Shown one piece after another: positions 16,916-26,412 of a stretch of DNA of 64,000 nucleotides (positions are counted from its first letter, which is position 1; every line of letters begins with the position of its first letter). Origin of the DNA: Brevinema andersonii (GTDB lineage Bacteria > Spirochaetota > Brevinematia > Brevinematales > Brevinemataceae); NCBI RefSeq assembly GCF_900112165.1, contig NZ_FOKY01000002.1, forward strand, positions 1 to 64,000. The letters are read 5' to 3'. A model generated the notes under the pieces. It worked only from the letters and a program-made list of their open reading frames with translations. It was not told the origin of the DNA and did not search any database. A program made the translations under genes and the position numbers.

Positions 16916-19147
16916 ATGAGTTTTTTTGAATGGAACCTTCGTCGCTCTGACGTTCCTTTACGTCGAGAGGTGAGAAATTCTTTTAATCTTCCAGACTTCA
17001 TTTTGAACATCGTTAAGAATAGAGGTATTGCTTCATATCAGGCAATGATGGAATACGCTTATCCGCAAGCCATTTCGCTACCCAGTCCGTTTTTTATGGG
17101 AGACATGGATAAAGCTATATGCCGTATTAATGAAGCAATAGAAAAAAAAGAAAAAATTCTTATTTTTGGAGATAAAGACGCTGATGGTGTTACGTCTACG
17201 GCGATTATGCATAGAATTTTATCGCGATTTGGTGCTCAAGTAGAATTTCGAGTCCCAGAAGGTGTTGATCACTATGGATTATCACGAGAAGCAATAATTG
17301 ATGCATATAATGAAGGCGTTACGCTTATTATTACCGTCGACTGCGGAATTACCGCAGTCGACGAAGCAAAACTTGCTAAGGAACAGGGTTTAGATTTAAT
17401 TATCACTGATCATCATGAACCCCTTGAAGAGTTACCTGAAGCTGTTGCACTTATTAATCCCAAGCTTAATAACTATCCTTTTCCTTTTTTATCTGGAGCT
17501 GGTGTAGCGCTGAAAACCGCGCAAGCTCTAGCAGAATCACGTATTCTCCCTGATTGGTATGATCAAGAATATGTTTTTTTCGATATAGAAACAACAGGTT
17601 TAGATCCGGAAAACGATGAAATCACAGAAATTGCCGCAATTATTGTAAAAAATGGTGTAGAAATTGCCAGTTTTCAGACTTTGGTTAAAATTACTGGCAC
17701 GATCTCTAAGGAAATTTCGCAAATCACCAATATTACACAGGAAATGCTCGATCAGCAGGGATTAGAAAGAGATGTTGCATTACAAAAATTTTTAGATTTT
17801 ATCGGTGATAAAACATTAGCCGGACAAAATATTATTAATTTTGATATTAAATTTATTAATGCACAACTCAAAAAAGGGTTAAAAAAAACGATTTCTAATC
17901 ATGCTATTGATACACTAAATTTAGCACGATCTCTTTTTAAATCTCTCAAATCATATAAATTATCTGACATTGGAGAGCATTTAGGAATTTATACAGATCC
18001 TAACGCTTTACATAGAGCATTAGTAGACGTCCGCCTAAACGCTGAAGTTTTTCGACGCATGACTCTTAAACGTTCTGAACCATTGATGCAATTACTATGT
18101 GAGTTGTTTCCGTTAGCCGCAGTAGGTACGGTAGCAGACATTATGCCTTTACAGGATGAAAATCGCACTATCGTTCGAGTTGGCATCGAAAATATAAAAC
18201 AAGCATCAACCGGATTAATTGCACTAATACGAAGACTCAATATCTTAGAAAATCTAGATGCTCGGTCTATTGGCTGGACTTTAGGGCCTGTGCTTAATTC
18301 GCCCGGACGTCTTGGAGAAGCTAGTCTTGTTGTTTCATTGCTCATCACAAATAATATAAACAAAGCTAATGAACTTTCCGAACAGTTACTGTTGAAAGAT
18401 AACGAACGAAAAAATTTAGTATCTTCATTAGAAGAAGAAATAATTTCTTGTATTAATGTCAATGAAGTACAAAATGATAAACATATCCTTATTATTTCAA
18501 ATAATATTCCTAGAGGAATTACTGGATTAATTGCTACACGGTTAGCTAACCAATTCCAAGTGCCAGTTATTATTGTTGCACGTTCAGAAGACGGACAAGC
18601 AGCAGGTTCCATACGAGCAACAGGTACCTTTGATGTTGTTGCTTTTCTTCAATTTTTATCACCTATGCTCACCCAATTCGGTGGACATAAAGCAGCAGGA
18701 GGGTTTGTGCTTGGAGAAGAACATTTATCTTCTTTGAAGGACCAAATTATTCAATATATGAAAACATGGTCATCAGAAACTCTGAGGAATACTATTGAAA
18801 TTGATGTTGATTTAAATGATTTTTCGATGCTAAGCATCAAAAATATCAATTACATGCATTCACTACTTAATCCTATTGGTAGCAAAAATCCAGCACCAAA
18901 TTTCCTTGTGCGCGATGCCCAACTAATCGAAGCTAAGCCTATAGGTCGCAATAAAGAACATCTTATTTTTACTTTTCTTAAAGGTAAAACAGAATTCAAA
19001 ACCATAGCTTGGAGTTTTGCTGAACGCTGGAATCAAATACAACATCATCAAATATTTGATATCGTTGGTATTCCTGAAATAAACATATGGAACGATATCG
19101 AAGAGGTACGATTACAGCTTGTAGATATATCTCCTAAAGGAGAATAA
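16916..19147 (+). CDS. recJ: RecJ single-strand DNA exonuclease with inserted DnaQ-like exonuclease domain
   Basis: RecJ degrades single-stranded DNA 5'-3' in recombination and repair. The DHH motifs are present: GDKDADG at 85-91, VDCGI, TDHH at 164-167, and later the DHHA1 element GGHKAAGGF. Unusually, residues of about 219-385 form a complete DEDDh (DnaQ/RNase T) 3'-5' exonuclease domain: FDIETTGL at 222-229, NFD in the middle, and HRALVD at 366-371. It sits inside the RecJ core rather than at an end. All five catalytic exonuclease residues appear intact. Total length is 743, against about 570 for a plain RecJ. It abuts holB directly. Confidence 0.92.
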   Translation: MSFFEWNLRRSDVPLRREVRNSFNLPDFILNIVKNRGIASYQAMMEYAYPQAISLPSPFFMGDMDKAICRINEAIEKKEKILIFGDKDADGVTSTAIMHRILSRFGAQVEFRVPEGVDHYGLSREAIIDAYNEGVTLIITVDCGITAVDEAKLAKEQGLDLIITDHHEPLEELPEAVALINPKLNNYPFPFLSGAGVALKTAQALAESRILPDWYDQEYVFFDIETTGLDPENDEITEIAAIIVKNGVEIASFQTLVKITGTISKEISQITNITQEMLDQQGLERDVALQKFLDFIGDKTLAGQNIINFDIKFINAQLKKGLKKTISNHAIDTLNLARSLFKSLKSYKLSDIGEHLGIYTDPNALHRALVDVRLNAEVFRRMTLKRSEPLMQLLCELFPLAAVGTVADIMPLQDENRTIVRVGIENIKQASTGLIALIRRLNILENLDARSIGWTLGPVLNSPGRLGEASLVVSLLITNNINKANELSEQLLLKDNERKNLVSSLEEEIISCINVNEVQNDKHILIISNNIPRGITGLIATRLANQFQVPVIIVARSEDGQAAGSIRATGTFDVVAFLQFLSPMLTQFGGHKAAGGFVLGEEHLSSLKDQIIQYMKTWSSETLRNTIEIDVDLNDFSMLSIKNINYMHSLLNPIGSKNPAPNFLVRDAQLIEAKPIGRNKEHLIFTFLKGKTEFKTIAWSFAERWNQIQHHQIFDIVGIPEINIWNDIEEVRLQLVDISPKGE

Positions 19148-20305
19148 ATGTTTCATCAAAAAGGAAACACCAAAGCTATTTCGTTTTTAAAAAGTCTTGC
19201 ACAACATGATACTCAAAGCAGAACTATTCTTCTTTTAGGGGCTAATGGTTGGGGCAAATTCTCAGCAGCACTAGATTTTGCTGGGTTTGTGCTACAAGAA
19301 AATCCACTATATAGCAGTAATTTTTTTTATTTTCGAAACGACCAGTTTCAACTTAAAACTTCATTTTTCCTAAAAAAAATGCCTGATTCATCTCTTGCAT
19401 GGAACTGGCTCAATATACTGCAGCACCGGTTGATGATTGCCCATACTCTGAATGAAAATCTAACCCTACCCACAAATATTAAGCTAAACACTATTAAAGA
19501 AAACCTACAATATATATTAACAAAAAAAATCTTTCCGGATCCGCCGCTTATAGAAAAGCTCATCTTAACTGCTCAAGCGTTAGATAAAAAAAAAGGAATA
19601 CCGATTGATCTCATCAGAGAAGCATTACAATTTCATTCTATTCGAAGTTATGGACGTATCAGTCTTTTAGGAGATTTTCATACGGCTGATGAAACCACTC
19701 AAAATGCTGCATTAAAAATGTTAGAAGAACCTCCTGCTAAACATTGGATCATCCTGACTGCTGCTAATATAGGTAGTATTCTGCCGACGATTTTATCACG
19801 CTCTATCGTTATTTCATTCAAGAAACCACTACAGAATGATCTAGCAGATCTTCCAGATAATCATTTTTTTACTAACTCTACTCATGACATCATGAATGAG
19901 CATTTTTTTCAAACTTCTTCACTAAAAAAAGCATTAATTCAAGAATTTTTCGAAGCATGTGTAATAAATATTGACAAGAGCATTCAATTTTTACTTTTTG
20001 CTGAAAAACTGGAGAAACAAAAATACACGCAATTTTTGATAGAAGAATTGGAATTATGTATACGTGACAGCTTGATTTTAAGGCAAGGAAAACTACGCAA
20101 TAAAGTATTATTACTACTAAAACCTGAATATCAAAAACTCACAGAAAATCTGGCAAAAGGTTCAACTGCCGAACTAGAAGAATTGATGAGAAAAATTTCC
20201 GCCATTAAAAAACAAATCAGCCGTTCTGTTATTAAAAGTGATACCATTCTTCCTAACTTTTTCTTGGATATGGGACGATCTATCAGAATTTTTCAAACTA
20301 GGTAG
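19148..20305 (+). CDS. holB: DNA polymerase III delta'-type clamp-loader subunit
   Basis: The 385-residue protein has the AAA+ clamp-loader pattern of delta'. A P-loop (GANGWGKFSAA) carries Phe where active ATPases have Ser/Thr, then HTADETTQNAALKMLEEPP and ILSRS (sensor/SRC region). Delta' subunits often do not hydrolyse ATP, so the altered P-loop is compatible. The ATG immediately follows the recJ stop with an AAGGAG site inside recJ. Its 3' end overlaps convergent lptG by 8 bp. The symbol is assigned by family, not by sequence search. Confidence 0.85.
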   Translation: MFHQKGNTKAISFLKSLAQHDTQSRTILLLGANGWGKFSAALDFAGFVLQENPLYSSNFFYFRNDQFQLKTSFFLKKMPDSSLAWNWLNILQHRLMIAHTLNENLTLPTNIKLNTIKENLQYILTKKIFPDPPLIEKLILTAQALDKKKGIPIDLIREALQFHSIRSYGRISLLGDFHTADETTQNAALKMLEEPPAKHWIILTAANIGSILPTILSRSIVISFKKPLQNDLADLPDNHFFTNSTHDIMNEHFFQTSSLKKALIQEFFEACVINIDKSIQFLLFAEKLEKQKYTQFLIEELELCIRDSLILRQGKLRNKVLLLLKPEYQKLTENLAKGSTAELEELMRKISAIKKQISRSVIKSDTILPNFFLDMGRSIRIFQTR

Positions 20306-21716
20306 TAGTACGTGCATAAAGAATAAATGCTAAAATTCCAAAAATAATACTACCAGCAAAACCTCCAACCCAGGGGGTTACATTACCACGCCCCGCAAGC
20401 CCTAAAAAAGATGTATACATCAAATAATAAACAATAAAAATAGCCATACTAATTGCACTGTTAATGGGGACGGAAACAGTTTTAGAAGCCATATTAACAA
20501 TTCCAATGCCCACCATAACAACAAAAATCAACCCCAAAGGATAAGCATCTTTAGCATAATATTTTGTGAGATCAGCATGATAAGAACGTCCTGACTGTTT
20601 TAATTTGTAAATATGACGCGACCCTTCATCGATAGTCATAGCTTCGATGGGATACCAATTGCGTTCGAAAAACCAATAAGGATCAACTAAATTACTGAGC
20701 ACTTCATAATCAACTTTTCTAGTCTCAAAATGCTTACCTCCATCGGAAATGGTTCGTATTGTCCCATTAGAAACAGCCCAAGCATGATCCTTTTCGCTCC
20801 AATACAGTCGTTCGGCATCGACACGCATCACAAAACTCATACGGTCATCGACACGGAGTTCTTTTAGCGATTCCCATAACATTTTATTAGTAAAAATCCA
20901 TTCTGTATTTTCATCGACCGGAAGAAAAGGAGTAGTTTTCACCTGCTCAGGATCAGCATATTGTACAATAGTAGCTTTATCGATGAAACGCTGGGTAGCA
21001 TCATAAAACTCCCCCAGATAAAGTAAATTATCCGCGCCAAAAATAGTGAAATTAGAATTATTTTTCAACCAATCCAACTCCCCAAGCGACGCTTGGTTAA
21101 GCGCAACCCGTCTATAAATGAAAGATTTCTGATAGGTAGGCAAAATAAAATTGTTCATTAAAAACCCGACAATCGACAAATAATACAAAGTAGAAAACAG
21201 TATCATATAGAACGACAGTCGAAATACACTAGTACCTGAACTGACCATCGCAACCATTTCACGAGAGGCTGCCAGCTTGCTCAACACAAAAACAGTAGCA
21301 AATAAAAACCCAAATGGCTGTAAAATAAACGTCCAATAAGGCACCGTAGCCCAATAGTGAAGAGTAAGCATTTCTTTGTTAACATCATCAGGCAACCCGC
21401 GCATATCCTGAAAAATCTGAGCCATCTCATAAATTGATACGAACAAAACAACAGCACCAATAAGTGCTTGAAAGAACTGAGTCATAATATAGGAATCAAG
21501 CTTATTCCAACGCAAGGTACGAAGATTTTTAACAAAATTTTCTTTATTAAAAAAAGAAATAAATCCATCTTTAGTGTATTTCAGAAAATAAAAAACATCA
21601 CGTAAAATTTCTATAATTTTTTCTTTCAATGAAGTAAAACTACTTTCCTGAAATTTCCGTATGATCCATCCAAACAGGGAAGAAAAAAAATGAGCAATTT
21701 TACCAAAAATAAACAC
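20298..21716 (-). CDS. lptG: LptF/LptG family permease (LptG position)
   Basis: A YjgP/YjgQ family inner-membrane protein. In diderms LptF and LptG form, with the ATPase LptB, the transporter that extracts lipopolysaccharide from the inner membrane. Six transmembrane helices in the usual 3+3 arrangement flank a periplasmic domain. The N-terminus has an extra 75 or so cytoplasmic residues before the first helix. It starts with GTG at 21716, four bases after the lptF stop, with GGAG overlapping that stop. It is the last gene of a minus-strand operon. The F/G assignment is by order only. Confidence 0.85.
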   Translation of the reverse strand: MFIFGKIAHFFSSLFGWIIRKFQESSFTSLKEKIIEILRDVFYFLKYTKDGFISFFNKENFVKNLRTLRWNKLDSYIMTQFFQALIGAVVLFVSIYEMAQIFQDMRGLPDDVNKEMLTLHYWATVPYWTFILQPFGFLFATVFVLSKLAASREMVAMVSSGTSVFRLSFYMILFSTLYYLSIVGFLMNNFILPTYQKSFIYRRVALNQASLGELDWLKNNSNFTIFGADNLLYLGEFYDATQRFIDKATIVQYADPEQVKTTPFLPVDENTEWIFTNKMLWESLKELRVDDRMSFVMRVDAERLYWSEKDHAWAVSNGTIRTISDGGKHFETRKVDYEVLSNLVDPYWFFERNWYPIEAMTIDEGSRHIYKLKQSGRSYHADLTKYYAKDAYPLGLIFVVMVGIGIVNMASKTVSVPINSAISMAIFIVYYLMYTSFLGLAGRGNVTPWVGGFAGSIIFGILAFILYARTTT

Positions 21717-21719
21717 ACC

Positions 21720-23276
21720 TTACTCCAATATTTTCCTTGTATAAACAATTAAAGCAACAATTCCAAATAAAACAGTCGGCATCCAAATCGTGCCCGGAGT
21801 AAGAATATTTCGTGTTATCATATTTTCAGCTCCTGACTTGAGGCCATAAAAAATCAAAACAACAACCAAACTTAAGCTCAAACCTTCACCACGCCCACTG
21901 CGCGCTGAAAACATTCCTAAAGGCAAGCATAACACCGCAAAAACAAATGCCGAAACTGGGAACATAAATTTTTCATAAAGACGCATCTGATCAATATTAG
22001 GAAGCTTAGCACGTGCAGCAAGATAGCGACTATTCATATTCTGCTTTTCGGTGAAAATACGATTCTTCTGCATAGCAATAAAACGCTGTGTTTGAAGTTT
22101 ATCTTCTGGATCTTCAGCATAAAAATCAAATAAAAAAGGCAGCCAACGAACATAAAATGCTAATTTATCAATTACTATTTTATTAGTTTTAGCAGTTTCA
22201 AATTCTTTTTTATGCTGGATATTTTGCGGTAAAGTTTCAATACTATTTTTAAGCTCCCGATAGGAAAGAGTTTCCGGACCCCTAAAATATCCATCACCCG
22301 GCAACCAAACATAATTATTCATGCTCATCGCACCAAAAGATGATAAATAAAATTCTTCTTTTTTTTGTATTATAGTTTGCTGGGGTGCATTGGTTTCTAA
22401 AGTTTTTGCACTAAGGGGCTCTTGAATTACTCCATCGATGCGTTCTGGTAAAGGATCAGCCAGTTCTTTCCCTATATCGAGTGGAGCTTCGATAATAATT
22501 GGAGTATGTGGAATTTCCTCTTCCATCGAAGCTTCGGGAATGGTATTTGCATCAGGATTAACAAACGTTTCAACATTAGAAATTGTTAACTGATTCATAT
22601 CTCCTTCCAAAAACCGCATAATGTAATGCTCAGGATTGTCAGGATTAACATAAATGCGAGCTTGCTTTGCACGAATCGTCCGCCGATTTTTAACATCCAC
22701 AGCATATACGGTATGAAGAATATCATCACCGCCAACCACAGAAGAATTACTTTCAAAACTGATCTGAACATCTCCAATATTAAGAAAAACATTATCTAAC
22801 AGTTGTACTACTGGTTTCTGTGCAAGAATTTTTGCCTTAAGCTGAAGGAAATATGCATTTGACGGCGCTTCGACATAATTTTTGAAGTTGTAAGAAATCA
22901 GCATCGTCATTATCCCAAAAACTGTACCAGGCCACATAATACGAAAATGAGAAATGCCACAAGCCCTCATGGAAACAATTTCACTATCTTGGGACAGCTT
23001 ACCGAAAAGCAAAAGATAAGCAGGCAATACAGCAAAAGGTACAGAAAATGACACTAAAAACGGAATCAATGCACCCATCATACTCAAAACTTGTTGTAAC
23101 GGAACATTTTGTTCGAAATAATAGCGCATAATATAATAAAGTTCATTGATCATTGTGATCGAAGAAAAAAATGACAACCCAATCAAATAATTACTAAATA
23201 ACTGAGTATAAAAATATCGATCCAATACTGTATAAAAATTGGTATATAAAAAATGCTTAATAAAATTAATAATCAT
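21720..23276 (-). CDS. lptF: LptF/LptG family permease (LptF position)
   Basis: A second YjgP/YjgQ permease (518 residues), directly upstream of the first in the same operon. The N-terminal YFYTQLFSNYLIG..., the S-R-R-like coupling region (SQDSEIVSMRACGISHFRI) and the C-terminal helices fit the family. The periplasmic domain is enlarged by a Pro/Glu-rich insertion (about residues 235-300). The ATG directly follows the stop of the upstream gene (TAAATG), implying coupling. Two such genes together support an LPS- or glycolipid-bearing outer membrane. Confidence 0.87.
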   Translation of the reverse strand: MIINFIKHFLYTNFYTVLDRYFYTQLFSNYLIGLSFFSSITMINELYYIMRYYFEQNVPLQQVLSMMGALIPFLVSFSVPFAVLPAYLLLFGKLSQDSEIVSMRACGISHFRIMWPGTVFGIMTMLISYNFKNYVEAPSNAYFLQLKAKILAQKPVVQLLDNVFLNIGDVQISFESNSSVVGGDDILHTVYAVDVKNRRTIRAKQARIYVNPDNPEHYIMRFLEGDMNQLTISNVETFVNPDANTIPEASMEEEIPHTPIIIEAPLDIGKELADPLPERIDGVIQEPLSAKTLETNAPQQTIIQKKEEFYLSSFGAMSMNNYVWLPGDGYFRGPETLSYRELKNSIETLPQNIQHKKEFETAKTNKIVIDKLAFYVRWLPFLFDFYAEDPEDKLQTQRFIAMQKNRIFTEKQNMNSRYLAARAKLPNIDQMRLYEKFMFPVSAFVFAVLCLPLGMFSARSGRGEGLSLSLVVVLIFYGLKSGAENMITRNILTPGTIWMPTVLFGIVALIVYTRKILE

Positions 23277-23843
23277 TTATCCAAAATACACAGAAAGCTG
23301 GCTGAAAAAAGTAATAAGCGTAGCTATTCCCCAAGACAAAACTAATATAATAGGCAGAAAACTCAAAACAAGTGTTTTGGAAAAACCGATATTAAATGCC
23401 TTTTGTAGGACCAATAATTTAATCAAGCCGGACCATACTGCTACTATAGAATGGAAGATAACATCTAAAGAAAATTGAGGAAACAACATATCGATCATCA
23501 CAACAGGCAAAAATATCAGCAAAACGATATCAGATGCAAAATACAATCCCCAAAATTCTTTGAAATTGATTATTTTACCCTGTAGTGCTACAAATGATAA
23601 AATAATGCTAAAACAAATAAATGAAGCGATATAATAAGGAATCATCGCAATAAAAACAACATAAAGCTGAGCTCCTTGCTGCATCATTTTGGCTAAGATA
23701 AAAGAAAAACGTGAAAGCAAAGATGTAATAAATCCAAATAATAATAAATTATGCGAAAAGTGGTCGGTAAGAAGATTTAAAGTTTTTTTAGGTGCATAAA
23801 AAAAACCGACGCTTAACGAAAGAAATTGCCACCAATTTTTCAT
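23277..23843 (-). CDS. Yip1-like integral membrane protein
   Basis: A 188-residue, very hydrophobic protein with about five transmembrane helices. The N-terminus (WWQFLSLSVGFFYAPKKTLNLL) resembles the start of bacterial Yip1/YIP family proteins, where a phenylalanine-proline or similar motif precedes the first helix. The function of these proteins is unclear. It lies between sppA and lptF in the operon, with its stop codon abutting the lptF start. Confidence 0.6.
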   Translation of the reverse strand: MKNWWQFLSLSVGFFYAPKKTLNLLTDHFSHNLLLFGFITSLLSRFSFILAKMMQQGAQLYVVFIAMIPYYIASFICFSIILSFVALQGKIINFKEFWGLYFASDIVLLIFLPVVMIDMLFPQFSLDVIFHSIVAVWSGLIKLLVLQKAFNIGFSKTLVLSFLPIILVLSWGIATLITFFSQLSVYFG

Positions 23844-23852
23844 AAGGTTCTC

Positions 23853-24824
23853 CTAGGGTTGAAACATATATAAAACAGGCATATGATTAAACTCATTATA
23901 AGGAAGTTTAAGTTCTAATTTAGGAGCTGCAGGTAAAAATCCTGAAATCAAGCTGTGAAAATTAAAAGATGAAGCAGGATTAATTTCTTCCAACGACGCA
24001 GAGGATAAACTGTAAGTTTGACGAATATAATTTTCTGCTTTTACCATATCACCAAGCTCATCAGCAAGTCCTAATCGAACTGCTTGCTCACCGGTAAAAA
24101 TTCTGCCGTCTGCTAAAGAACGCATTTCCTCGATAGGTCTATTGCGTCCAGAAGCCACTGCATTTAGGAATTGCTCATAGGAATTCATAATGATGCTTTT
24201 CAAAAGTTCCCTTTGTTCGGGAGACATTTCTTTATAAGGGGTACCAGTATCTTTATTGGTACCGCTGGTAATCGCGTTGTACTTTATCCCAATCTTCTGC
24301 AAAAGTCCAGTTGCATCAAAACCATTCATAATCACACCAATGCTACCAGTAAGTGAGCCTGGATTAATAAAAATTCGTTCTGCAGCAACAGCCATATAGT
24401 ATCCACCGGACGCAGCCATATCCGCAACGCTGACAATAACAGGCTTTCCGGCTTCACGGACACGTTGTACAGCATTATGGAGTTCTTGAGACGCTCCAAC
24501 CGTACCTCCAGGACTGTTGATACGCAGTAATACTGCTTTAATATGGCTGTTTGTTTCTGCATAAGCCAACTGACTCAGCCAAAAAACTGATCCTGTCGGT
24601 GGTGTAAAAGGGCTGGCATTTCTGCCAGACGAAGTATAAATAGGACCATCAATATTTATAACTCCGATAATGTTATTTTTCTTAGCAATATTTGAAAATG
24701 CTACCAAATTAGCAGTTTTTTTTGTATCCGCTGCACCCTTTTTAGTCACCAGTACAGCAATACCGGCACTGATCCCCAGTATGTATAACAGACCCAATAA
24801 TCCTGCTGCAATTTTTCTGTTCAT
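23853..24824 (-). CDS. sppA: Signal peptide peptidase SppA
   Basis: A membrane-anchored serine protease that degrades cleaved signal peptides. There is one N-terminal transmembrane segment (about 7-27). The Ser/Lys dyad is visible as S139 in AASGGYY and K191 in SGTNKDTG. RINSPGG at 101-107 and NPGSLTGSIGV are typical of the family. The length of 323 matches the short, single-domain SppA of Gram-positives and spirochaetes. It follows a lipoprotein gene in the operon by ten bases. Confidence 0.94.
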   Translation of the reverse strand: MNRKIAAGLLGLLYILGISAGIAVLVTKKGAADTKKTANLVAFSNIAKKNNIIGVINIDGPIYTSSGRNASPFTPPTGSVFWLSQLAYAETNSHIKAVLLRINSPGGTVGASQELHNAVQRVREAGKPVIVSVADMAASGGYYMAVAAERIFINPGSLTGSIGVIMNGFDATGLLQKIGIKYNAITSGTNKDTGTPYKEMSPEQRELLKSIIMNSYEQFLNAVASGRNRPIEEMRSLADGRIFTGEQAVRLGLADELGDMVKAENYIRQTYSLSSASLEEINPASSFNFHSLISGFLPAAPKLELKLPYNEFNHMPVLYMFQP

Positions 24825-24834
24825 GAGCTACTCC

Positions 24835-25695
24835 TTACTCTCTCATCAAGGATTTTTTTGTCCCTGACATATATAATTCTAATAACTGTAAATACGATTC
24901 ATATAAATTTTCCGGGCTAGCCAGTGGATTTTTTGCAGCATTGGCTTGTACTTTTTTAACATAGCCAGCCTCAAGGTCAGATACAGATTCAGAAAAAAGA
25001 CTCTTAAATGCTTCAGAACTGTATGGCTTCTGAGCTGCCTTAAACAAAAATCTCCTGCCAAAATGTGATTCCATATACTGCCAATAACTCAATACTTCAG
25101 GATAAATTAATGCACGATATAATTCTTCGTTTGTTTTTGCCGGATAAAAATATCGTCCTTGACGCTCAAGAAGTTCCAAAATAGAAATAAAAAAAATTTC
25201 CTTGATCGCAAAATCCACAGCTGTATCAATCAATATATTATATTCGTTTCTATTGAGATTTTGACCAGCAAACAATGCATTAAAACTCTCTAGCGGTATC
25301 GGCGACATTTGATGTTTGTTGTATGAAAACTGACTGTATAAAAAATCCAAATATCCATAAATCAGCATCTTATTCTGATAAGTAATATTACGTTGAGAAA
25401 AAAATAATTCTTCGCCAGTTAAATGAAAGTTATAAAAAAGATCATCAATCAACCCTTCTATATAAAAATCCTGTTTCTCTTGGATTGGCACCTTTTCTAG
25501 TAGAAAGCGAAACATTTCAGCTGTTCGACGAAGATTTTGTTCATTTTCAAAACCCTCACTGAAAGTCACCAACAATCGCCTACCCTTATAGACATATTCA
25601 TATGAATCTTTAGATTTTACTAGTCCGCGATCTGACGATATGCATCCTAATATCAGGAATACAGAAGAAAAAATTAATATATTTGCTATTTTCAT
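24835..25695 (-). CDS. Lipoprotein, function unknown
   Basis: A 286-residue protein with a signal peptide ending in the lipobox LILGC. The body is mainly helical (many Leu, Phe, Tyr, Glu) with no motif I recognise. It is the first gene of the operon that continues with sppA, the Yip1-like gene, lptF and lptG, so an envelope role is likely. Confidence 0.75.
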   Translation of the reverse strand: MKIANILIFSSVFLILGCISSDRGLVKSKDSYEYVYKGRRLLVTFSEGFENEQNLRRTAEMFRFLLEKVPIQEKQDFYIEGLIDDLFYNFHLTGEELFFSQRNITYQNKMLIYGYLDFLYSQFSYNKHQMSPIPLESFNALFAGQNLNRNEYNILIDTAVDFAIKEIFFISILELLERQGRYFYPAKTNEELYRALIYPEVLSYWQYMESHFGRRFLFKAAQKPYSSEAFKSLFSESVSDLEAGYVKKVQANAAKNPLASPENLYESYLQLLELYMSGTKKSLMRE

Positions 25696-25712
25696 GCAAT
25701 CCTCTCAATAAT

Positions 25713-25741
25713 ATTATAAACAATTTTGAATAATTTTACAA
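25713..25741 (-). promoter_or_regulatory. Promoter of the lipoprotein-sppA-lptFG operon
   Basis: On the minus strand TTGTAA (25741-25736) and TATAAT (25718-25713) are 17 bp apart, just upstream of the GAGAGG ribosome-binding site and the ATG at 25695. The leader would be very short. Confidence 0.55.
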
Positions 25742-25750
25742 ATTATCAAT

Positions 25751-25779
25751 AAAAAGCCCTCAATGTATGAGGGCTTTTT
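25751..25779 (-). terminator. Rho-independent terminator after udk
   Basis: AAAAAGCCCTCA (25751-25762) pairs with TGAGGGCTTTTT (25768-25779) around a five-base loop. It lies two bases after the udk stop and has A/T runs on both sides, so it could work in both directions. Confidence 0.9.
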
Positions 25780-25780
25780 A

Positions 25781-26404
25781 TTATTTATTTTGAGAAATAA
25801 TATACCTGATTTTATCGATTAACATTTCTATCGCAACAGTATTATGATCTTTGTAGGGAATAATGATATCTGCTTTTTTTTTGGCTGGCTCGACAAAACG
25901 TTCATGACCAGGCCGTGCAGTTCTGAGATATTGTGCAATTGATTGTTCAATAGTACGACCACGTTCGGCTGTATCGCGCAAAAGCCTTCTAATAAAACGA
26001 AGATCCGCTTCTGTGTCAACAAAAACCCTGACATCCATAAGGCTAACAAGGCGAGAATCCTCAAATACTAAAATACCTTCCAGAACAATCACACGCGCAG
26101 GAGCTACAACTACTGTTTTTGCCGAACGCGTATGCGTTGTAAAGTCATATATAGGTTGCTCAATCAAATAGCCATTTCGAAGTTTTTCAATATGCTCGTA
26201 TAGTAAATCAAAATCGAAAGCATTAGGATGATCGAAATCCACCAATTTTCTTTCTTCCGGAGTCAAATGATCCTGAGATGTATAATAATTATCTTGCCTG
26301 ATGATTAGAACATCTTCTTTACAAAATGCTTTTTCAATGGCCTGCGCAATGGTTGTTTTTCCTGATGCCGTACCGCCCGCAATTCCGATGACAATATTAT
26401 GCAC
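25781..26404 (-). CDS. udk: Uridine kinase
   Basis: Uridine kinase phosphorylates uridine and cytidine with GTP or ATP (pyrimidine salvage). The P-loop GGTASGKTT is at residues 10-18, followed by RQDNYY, DFDHPNAFDFD and the lid-region RDTAERGR. I choose the GTG at 26404 because AGGAGG lies just upstream and the product of 207 residues has the family length. The frame stays open further upstream, but that part overlaps nupC in another frame and does not look like protein. It follows nupC by nine bases, so uptake and phosphorylation of nucleosides are coupled. Confidence 0.94.
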   Translation of the reverse strand: MHNIVIGIAGGTASGKTTIAQAIEKAFCKEDVLIIRQDNYYTSQDHLTPEERKLVDFDHPNAFDFDLLYEHIEKLRNGYLIEQPIYDFTTHTRSAKTVVVAPARVIVLEGILVFEDSRLVSLMDVRVFVDTEADLRFIRRLLRDTAERGRTIEQSIAQYLRTARPGHERFVEPAKKKADIIIPYKDHNTVAIEMLIDKIRYIISQNK

Positions 26405-26412
26405 AATGCCTC

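Noticed and set aside
17989-18612. 207-codon frame on the minus strand inside recJ
   Set aside because: It is a shadow of the strongly conserved recJ coding frame, with a Ser/Arg/Ile-rich composition and no ribosome-binding site.
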